Assembly: GCA_905372605.1 (NCBI GenBank)
Contig: CAJPPQ010000061.1
Span: 1 to 7,255, forward strand
Origin: Porphyromonadaceae bacterium
GTDB lineage: Bacteria; Bacteroidota; Bacteroidia; Bacteroidales; Paludibacteraceae
Direction of reading: 5' to 3'
DNA length: 7,255 nucleotides
Below, one piece after another: positions 1 through 4,612 of this stretch (the stretch's first letter is position 1; the number at the start of each line of letters is the position of its first letter). Both the position numbers and the translations under genes were made by a program. Below the pieces are notes generated by a model, which was not told the origin of the DNA, did not search any database, and saw only the letters and a program-made list of their open reading frames with translations.

Positions 1-57
1 TCATTATATTTTTTTGTTAGAAAATTATACCCAATATGGGTGCTAATAGTAATTTTG

Positions 58-88
58 CAAAAATAATGTATGTGATAAATATCTACAA
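58..88 (-). promoter_or_regulatory. Candidate leftward Bacteroidota promoter (divergent gene off the left edge)
   Basis: On the minus strand this reads TTG (88-86), 20 bases, then TATTTTTG (65-58). This fits the Bacteroidota -33 TTG / -7 TAnnTTTG pattern with good spacing. Transcription would start near position 51 and run left. A minus-strand ATG lies at 4-2, so the first gene of a divergent unit could begin there and continue outside the window. The box match is seen in the sequence; activity and the divergent gene are inferred. Confidence 0.45.
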
Positions 89-162
89 TACCTAATTATA
101 GTGATTTTGGGCTAATATGAAAATACAATAGTCTATACGATAACAATTAAATTACACATTCA

Positions 163-197
163 TTGGGATTACGAAAGAGTGTTTTTTTGTAATTTTG
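163..197 (+). promoter_or_regulatory. Candidate promoter for the asd-truA-ybeY cluster
   Basis: TAATTTTG at 190-197 matches the Bacteroidota -7 consensus TAnnTTTG. The nearest upstream TTG (163-165) is 24 bases away, slightly longer than preferred, so the -33 box is weak. Transcription would start near 203, leaving a leader of about 20 bases before the asd ATG. That is too short for a riboswitch or attenuator. No other TAnnTTTG site lies between here and truA, ybeY or the transporter gene, consistent with one shared promoter. Confidence 0.5.
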
Positions 198-224
198 CAT
201 TCAAATACAATAAAATAATAGATA

Positions 225-1217
225 ATGAATATCGCAATAGTAGGGGTAAGCGGTGCAGTCGGACAAGAACTGCTTAAGATATTGGAACAACGCAACTTCC
301 CTTTCGAAGACCTAAAACTCTTCGGCTCCGAACGCAGTGTGGGCAAAGAGTATAACTGCAAAGGTAAGCCATATAAAGTACAGCTACTTAAGCACGGTGA
401 CGACTTCAAAGGGATAAACTTCGCTTTTGTATCGGCGGGTTCCGACGTTTCAAGGGAGTTTGCCGATGATATTACCCGATTTGGCTGCATAATGATAGAC
501 AATTCGTCGGCATTCAGGATGGATGAAAATGTCCCTTTGGTAGTGCCCGAAGTGAATGCCCTCGATGCTAAATTCTGTCCGCGACGTATCGTCGCCAATC
601 CAAACTGCACCACCATACAGATGGTAGTGGCTCTGAAAGCCATAGACGACATATCGCATATAAAACGCGTATATGTGTCTACGTATCAGGCAGCTTCCGG
701 AGCGGGAGCAGCAGCTATGGACGAACTTAGGGAACAATGCTGGGATTATATTTTGGGCGAGGAGGTGGTTGTGAAAAAATTCCCTCATCAGCTGGCATTC
801 AATATGATACCGCAAGTAGATGTATTTACCGACAATGGATACACCAAAGAAGAGATGAAGATGTATCACGAGACTCGAAAGATAATGCATTCCGACCTTG
901 CCGTATCGGCAACTTGTGTCAGAGTGCCCTCTTTTAGAGCGCATTCCGAAAGTATTTGGGTCGAAACCGAAAAGCCCATATCAGTCGACGAAGCCCGTAA
1001 GGCTTTCGCTAAAGCGAGTGGGGTAGAGCTTATCGACGACGTCGAACACAGCCAATACCCGATGCCTCTGCCTGCGACAGGTAAAGATGCTGTATTTGTG
1101 GGCAGAATACGCAAAGACCTCGCAAATCCCAATGGATTGGCTTTTTGGTGTGTTGCCGACCAAATCAGAAAAGGCGCTGCGCTAAATGCCATACAGATAG
1201 CCGAGTACTTAATATAA
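225..1217 (+). CDS. asd: Aspartate-semialdehyde dehydrogenase
   Basis: This enzyme reduces L-aspartyl-4-phosphate to L-aspartate-4-semialdehyde with NADPH in the cytoplasm. It is the branch point toward diaminopimelate/lysine, threonine and methionine. The 330-residue length is normal for the family. The N-terminus carries the nucleotide-binding glycine motif GVSGAVG (7-13). The catalytic cysteine is C128 in NPNCTTIQ. Q155 in TYQAASGAG, the phosphate-contacting K212 in EMKMYHET, the substrate-binding R233 and the acid-base H240 in [11 protein letters not shown] are in the expected order. The typical glycine before the histidine (GHSES) is alanine here. The ATG at 225 places the glycine motif seven residues in and follows A-rich sequence with no clear Shine-Dalgarno motif. 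It is first in a probable operon, 16 bases before truA. No frameshift or truncation is seen. The family is certain; operon membership is inferred from spacing. Confidence 0.96.
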   Translation: MNIAIVGVSGAVGQELLKILEQRNFPFEDLKLFGSERSVGKEYNCKGKPYKVQLLKHGDDFKGINFAFVSAGSDVSREFADDITRFGCIMIDNSSAFRMDENVPLVVPEVNALDAKFCPRRIVANPNCTTIQMVVALKAIDDISHIKRVYVSTYQAASGAGAAAMDELREQCWDYILGEEVVVKKFPHQLAFNMIPQVDVFTDNGYTKEEMKMYHETRKIMHSDLAVSATCVRVPSFRAHSESIWVETEKPISVDEARKAFAKASGVELIDDVEHSQYPMPLPATGKDAVFVGRIRKDLANPNGLAFWCVADQIRKGAALNAIQIAEYLI

Positions 1218-1233
1218 CGCTGTATCTGTGTTT

Positions 1234-1977
1234 ATGCGTTATTTTATCTATCTGTCGTACAATGGTTCAAACTATCACGGATGGCAAATACAACCGAATG
1301 CCACTACCGTTCAGGAGGTCGTACAAAAAGCCCTATCGCTCATAATAGGCAAACAGATAGATATAACGGGAGCGGGGCGCACCGATACGGGCGTACACGC
1401 ACGCAATATGGCAGCTCATTTCGATTGCGAATTGCCTATCGATACAGATGCTATTTGTAGGCAGCTCAATAGTTTGCTACCTTGGGATATCTCTGTAAGT
1501 CGGATAGTAAAGGTGAAGTCGGATGCACACGCTCGATTTTCGGCATTGAGCCGTACTTACGAATATATGCTGTACTTCGACAAAAATCCATTCCTCAAGG
1601 GTTTGGCTTACAGGCATTACCGTAAACTTGACTTCGAGGCAATGAATATGGCAGCCTCTAAAATGCTCGAACACACAGACTTCACATCGTTTTCCAAATT
1701 ACATACCGATACCCGAACCAACAACTGCAAGGTATCTATTGCCAAATGGGAGCAAAGAGGTGATATATGGGTATTTACCATCAAAGCCGACCGTTTCCTG
1801 CGCGATATGGTAAGGGCTACCGTCGGTACACTTATTCTCGTCGGCGAACACAGCATTGATGCCGAAGGTTTTATGCGTATCATCGAAGCAAAAGACAGAC
1901 AGAAAGCAGGGCAATCGATAGATGCGTGTGGTTTGTATCTCTCTGATATAGAATACGATAAAAATATTTTTCTTTAA
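1234..1977 (+). CDS. truA: tRNA pseudouridine(38-40) synthase TruA
   Basis: TruA converts uridines 38, 39 and 40 in the anticodon arm of many tRNAs to pseudouridine. From the ATG at 1234 the protein has 247 residues, usual for the family. The N-terminus MRYFIYLSYNGSNYHGWQ is the classic start of the family. The catalytic aspartate is D51 in GAGRTDTGVHA. Other hallmarks are HARFSALSRTYEY (about 99-111), HTDFTSFSK (about 147-155), FLRDMVRATVGTLILVG (about 188-204) and GLYL near the C-terminus. A GTG two codons upstream (1228) is in frame, but the ATG matches the family start and is preferred. The gene sits 16 bases after asd and 17 before ybeY, so co-transcription is likely. The residues before GLYL (SIDAC) differ from the common APxxG-like turn, a minor deviation. 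Confidence 0.95.
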   Translation: MRYFIYLSYNGSNYHGWQIQPNATTVQEVVQKALSLIIGKQIDITGAGRTDTGVHARNMAAHFDCELPIDTDAICRQLNSLLPWDISVSRIVKVKSDAHARFSALSRTYEYMLYFDKNPFLKGLAYRHYRKLDFEAMNMAASKMLEHTDFTSFSKLHTDTRTNNCKVSIAKWEQRGDIWVFTIKADRFLRDMVRATVGTLILVGEHSIDAEGFMRIIEAKDRQKAGQSIDACGLYLSDIEYDKNIFL

Positions 1978-1994
1978 AAACCGACAAAACTAAT

Positions 1995-2405
1995 ATGATC
2001 AAATATCACGTCGAAAACATCAGAAAACCAAAGTTTTACAGGAATGTCTTCTCTGATTGGATAGCGAAGGTTGCTCATACATACGGTAAGAAAATCGGCG
2101 AAATCAATTATATCTTTTGCGACGATGAAAAAATACTTGAAATAAACAGACAATTCCTTCAGCACGACTACTATACCGATATTATCACATTCGACTACTG
2201 CGAAGGAGATACTCTGAGCGGCGATATTTTTATCTCTGTCGATACGGTGACTGCCAATGCCAAAGAGTATTCGGTAAGTTTCGATGAAGAACTCAAAAGG
2301 GTGATGATACACGGAATATTGCACCTATGCGGACAAAACGACAAAACCGCCGACGAACAGCAAGAGATGCGAATTAAAGAAAACAACGCTCTAAGAATGA
2401 TTTAA
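1995..2405 (+). CDS. ybeY: YbeY-family rRNA maturation endoribonuclease (Bacteroidota-type motif)
   Basis: YbeY is a small metal-dependent RNase involved in 16S rRNA 3'-end maturation and ribosome quality control. The 136-residue protein has the N-terminal fold region, then LQHDYYTDIITFDY (55-68), and the metal-site helix HGILHLCGQND (106-116). H106 and H110 match the first two metal ligands. The usual third ligand, the last His of HGxLHLxGxDH, is D116. The Arg normally found in the YR pair before the TD/TN motif is L55. I recall both changes as common in Bacteroidota homologues, so the gene is probably intact. This recollection was not checked. The ATG at 1995 follows an A-rich stretch. Placement beside truA groups RNA-maturation functions. 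It is not truncated compared with Bacteroidota relatives, although shorter than the E. coli protein. Confidence 0.92.
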   Translation: MIKYHVENIRKPKFYRNVFSDWIAKVAHTYGKKIGEINYIFCDDEKILEINRQFLQHDYYTDIITFDYCEGDTLSGDIFISVDTVTANAKEYSVSFDEELKRVMIHGILHLCGQNDKTADEQQEMRIKENNALRMI

Positions 2406-2413
2406 TCAAGTCT

Positions 2414-2425
2414 TATACCGGTATA
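2414..2425. repeat. 12-base perfect palindrome upstream of the transporter gene
   Basis: TATACCGGTATA is self-complementary over all 12 bases. It lies in the 42-base gap between ybeY and the chromate-transporter-family gene, ending 22 bases before the ATG. It could be a small operator or a short RNA hairpin. A 12-base palindrome is expected about once or twice by chance in a window this size, so only its intergenic position makes it notable. Confidence 0.3.
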
Positions 2426-2447
2426 TACGGCGGATATAGTAGTAGAT

Positions 2448-2990
2448 ATGAAACCCACCTACCGACAACTTTTGTTCACTTTTTTCAAGATAGGAGCCTT
2501 CACCTTTGGCGGAGGCTATGCGATGATTTCGCTTATCGAAAACGAGCTGGTAACCAAAAATCGTTGGCTCGACTGCGATACTTTTTACAACTATCTGAGT
2601 ATTGCACAGATGTCGCCCGGAATCTTGGCGGTCAATATCTCGATATTGATGGGAAATCTTTTTTTCGGTAAAAAAGGAGCCGTATTGTGTGTAATATCTA
2701 CCTGTCTACCTGCGTTTATTACAATACTTTTAATCTCTATGTTTTTTGTAAAGTTTAGAGATAATACAGTAGTAAACAATGTATTCCATGGAGTGCGTCC
2801 CGTAGTGATAGCTCTTATAGCCTTGCCCGTATTGTCTATGTGCAAAAAAGCAAAAATAGGACTATTTACTGCACTGATACCCATTGCTGTAGTGGTGGCT
2901 ATTGTCGTATTCAGGATTTCGCCTGTGTATATAATAGTTGTAAGTGTTGCAGTTGCATTGATATGGGCTGCCGTAAAAAACAAAATATAG
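2448..2990 (+). CDS. Single-domain chromate transporter (CHR/ChrA) family protein
   Basis: This is an inner-membrane protein of the CHR superfamily. Characterised long members export chromate, but the substrate of short members is often unknown. Family motifs are FFKIGAFTFGGGYAMISLI (12-30, with the FGGGYAM signature at 20-26), AQMSPGILAVNISILMG (53-69) and FHGVRPVVIALI (113-124). About five to six hydrophobic segments follow, roughly at 10-28, 55-72, 78-102, 115-132, 137-155 and 157-175. At 180 residues it is one CHR domain, half the length of two-domain ChrA. Short CHR proteins are usually encoded as adjacent N-type/C-type pairs, but no second CHR gene or remnant lies between ybeY and 3150. 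The ATG at 2448 places the FKIGAFTFGGG motif close to the N-terminus, as usual. It is probably the last gene of the asd cluster. The family is well supported; chromate as substrate is not, so no symbol is given. Confidence 0.88.
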   Translation: MKPTYRQLLFTFFKIGAFTFGGGYAMISLIENELVTKNRWLDCDTFYNYLSIAQMSPGILAVNISILMGNLFFGKKGAVLCVISTCLPAFITILLISMFFVKFRDNTVVNNVFHGVRPVVIALIALPVLSMCKKAKIGLFTALIPIAVVVAIVVFRISPVYIIVVSVAVALIWAAVKNKI

Positions 2991-3051
2991 TCCTTGCTAC
3001 AATAGTCATACTGAGCTGATAAGTAGTGTATTAACGTTATTTAAAACTAAA

Positions 3052-3085
3052 TTGGCGCGGTTTCATAGAAAAAATAGTATTTTTG
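3052..3085 (+). promoter_or_regulatory. Candidate promoter for the porG-like/uppS/bamA cluster
   Basis: TATTTTTG at 3078-3085 matches the -7 consensus TAnnTTTG. TTG at 3052-3054 lies 23 bases upstream as a possible -33 box. Transcription would start near 3091, giving a leader of about 60 bases before the ATG at 3150. The site sits in the 159-base spacer after the transporter gene, where a new transcription unit would be expected. The rest of that spacer (2991-3051) has no convincing intrinsic terminator and no gene remnant; TAACGTTA at 3032-3039 is only a short palindrome. Confidence 0.5.
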
Positions 3086-3149
3086 CAGGCAGATAGTTCT
3101 TATCTTAGTGTTGAAATCGCTTTTTATTTACGTAAAAAATTTTTGCACA

Positions 3150-3824
3150 ATGAAATACACAAGATTGTTTTTATTAGCTCTAATTGTCTGTGTGGTAATG
3201 CCTAACGTGTACTCCCAAAAATACAAATGGACAAAATATTACATGGAAGTAGGTGCATTAGGAGGCGGTAGTTTCTATCTTGGCGACGTCAATACGAAGC
3301 TATTCAATAAGACTATGGCTACCGGAGGAGCATTTCTAAAATACAAATTTAATGGACGTTGGGAAAGTAAGTTTCAGACTACAAGCGGAATGGCCGGTAT
3401 AGGTGATGTTGGTGGGAAAGAAGTGAAAACGTTTTTTGCCGATGCCGCTCTGATTGCAGAATTCAATTTTTTCAATTTTGCAGTAATGTCGCTTGAACCG
3501 GGGGCATCTAATATTTCTCCATATATTTTTGCAGGTTTAGGAGTGTCGTATTTCAACGACAATGTCGCTCCGATAGTTCCGATGGGATTAGGAGTAAAAT
3601 GGCGTTTCGCAAAAAGGTGGAATTTAGGTGCTTATTGGAGTTTTCAGAAAACACTCTGGAACGATAACTTCGACCTCGTCGACAATCCGCTGAATCTGCC
3701 CAAATCGATGTGGAACAACAACGATTGGTACTCTACCGCTGCCCTATATATATCATTCGATTTCTGGGAGATATGCCCTTCTTGTAAAGATGGACATCAA
3801 GAATATTTTTATCAGGGATATTAA
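3150..3824 (+). CDS. PorG-like outer-membrane beta-barrel protein (DUF6089 family)
   Basis: This is a 224-residue secreted protein with a clear signal peptide (MKYTRLF, hydrophobic LLALIVCVVM, likely cleavage after VYS at about residue 22). The mature part has alternating aromatic/hydrophobic strands typical of a small outer-membrane barrel. Family-like stretches are YYMEVGALGGGSFYLGDVN near the mature start, SPYIFAGLGVSYF, PMGLGVKWRF and DWYSTAALYISFDFW as the probable last strand. The relative PorG takes part in type IX secretion, where it is thought to anchor periplasmic components at the outer membrane. A type IX role here is inferred from similarity and synteny only. An in-frame GTG at 3108 would add 14 residues before the signal peptide; the ATG at 3150 gives a proper signal sequence and is preferred. 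After the last strand comes a CPSC motif (C209, C212) and a hydrophilic tail. It is first in the envelope cluster, 18 bases before uppS. Confidence 0.8.
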   Translation: MKYTRLFLLALIVCVVMPNVYSQKYKWTKYYMEVGALGGGSFYLGDVNTKLFNKTMATGGAFLKYKFNGRWESKFQTTSGMAGIGDVGGKEVKTFFADAALIAEFNFFNFAVMSLEPGASNISPYIFAGLGVSYFNDNVAPIVPMGLGVKWRFAKRWNLGAYWSFQKTLWNDNFDLVDNPLNLPKSMWNNNDWYSTAALYISFDFWEICPSCKDGHQEYFYQGY

Positions 3825-3842
3825 AAAATTGAGTTTTTCCCA

Positions 3843-4595
3843 GTGCAAAAAGACCGTATAAATAAAGAGCTGCTGCCCAAGCATATCGCTATCGTAATGG
3901 ATGGCAATGGTAGATGGGCGAAGCAACAAGGATATGACCGTATATTTGGACATACGAGCGGTATAAGTACTGTGCGTAGTATTACCGAGGCATCGGTAGA
4001 AATTGGTATACAATACCTTACACTATATACTTTTTCTACTGAAAATTGGAGTCGCCCGCAAGAAGAGATACATGGTATAATGGGGCTATTGGTCGAGAGT
4101 ATCGAAAAAGAGCGAGAGACGTTCATTAAAAACAATGTCAGACTATTAGCCATTGGCGACCTTATGAGATTGCCCGAAGATGTGAGAATAAAACTACAAA
4201 ATTGTATTGCCGATACAAGTAAACACACGGGACTCACTCTCGTATTGGCTCTAAGCTATTCTTCGCGGTGGGAAATAACTAATGCCGTAAAAAATATAGT
4301 ATCGGATATCGAAAAAGGGATAATAAATACGGAAAGTATCGACGAAAGTCTCATTTCGAAGTATCTGACTACAAGCAATATACCCGACCCCGATATAGTG
4401 ATTCGTACAGGAGGCGATATCAGAATATCGAACTTTTTGCTTTGGCAGGCAGCATATTCAGAATTCTTTTTCACAACAAAATACTGGCCGGAATTTAGCA
4501 AAGAAGATTACTACGATATCATATATCAATTCCAACACAGAGAACGTCGATTCGGGAAGACAAGCGAACAAATAAAATCAGTAAAGAAACAATAA
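3843..4595 (+). CDS. uppS: Isoprenyl transferase (undecaprenyl diphosphate synthase family)
   Basis: This cis-prenyltransferase condenses isopentenyl diphosphate onto farnesyl diphosphate to make the C55-type carrier lipid for peptidoglycan and surface glycans. It acts at the cytoplasmic membrane face. The 250-residue length is normal. Motifs in order are HIAIVMDGNGRWAKQQG (14-30, catalytic D20), YLTLYTFSTENWSRP (58-72), ALSYSSRWEI (136-145), and DPDIVIRTGGD (182-192) followed by RISNFLLWQAAYSEFFF (194-210). R188, R194 and S196 would bind the substrate diphosphate and E207 the magnesium. The usual Glu of the (S/G)GE motif is D192, a conservative change. The start must be the GTG at 3843: the next in-frame ATG (codon 19) would remove the catalytic loop, and a stop lies seven codons upstream. 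It lies 18 bases after the porG-like gene and 17 before bamA, so one transcript is likely. Confidence 0.95.
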   Translation: MQKDRINKELLPKHIAIVMDGNGRWAKQQGYDRIFGHTSGISTVRSITEASVEIGIQYLTLYTFSTENWSRPQEEIHGIMGLLVESIEKERETFIKNNVRLLAIGDLMRLPEDVRIKLQNCIADTSKHTGLTLVLALSYSSRWEITNAVKNIVSDIEKGIINTESIDESLISKYLTTSNIPDPDIVIRTGGDIRISNFLLWQAAYSEFFFTTKYWPEFSKEDYYDIIYQFQHRERRFGKTSEQIKSVKKQ

Positions 4596-4612
4596 TACAT
4601 ATAAATAAGTAA

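Noticed and set aside
2..4. Minus-strand ATG at 4-2 as the start of a divergent gene.
   Set aside because: Only one codon is inside the window, so no coding evidence exists. It is mentioned with the leftward promoter but not annotated.
50..57. TAATTTTG as the main rightward promoter of asd.
   Set aside because: No TTG at a plausible -33 distance (nearest 33 bases upstream), and a closer -7 match exists at 190-197.
1..66. Open + strand frame entering from the left edge and stopping at 64-66 (21 codons), possibly the end of an upstream gene.
   Set aside because: It is short, AT-rich and has no recognisable protein signal. It also overlaps the divergent promoter candidate, so chance is more likely.
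152..652. 166-codon minus-strand open frame covering the asd start and its promoter.
   Set aside because: It is antisense to conserved asd codons and runs through the promoter region; no recognisable domain.
450..944. 164-codon minus-strand open frame inside asd.
   Set aside because: It is antisense to a clearly conserved gene, contains no family motif and has the composition of a shadow frame.
1228..1233. GTG at 1228 as the truA start.
   Set aside because: The ATG at 1234 gives the canonical MRYFIYLSYNG start of TruA proteins; the two extra codons add nothing recognisable.
2991..3077. Remnant of a second CHR gene or a small RNA in the spacer after the transporter.
   Set aside because: No CHR motif is readable in any frame, and no convincing hairpin with a T-tract is present.
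3108..3149. GTG at 3108 as the start of the PorG-like protein.
   Set aside because: It would put 14 residues before a well-formed signal peptide; the ATG at 3150 starts directly at the charged n-region.
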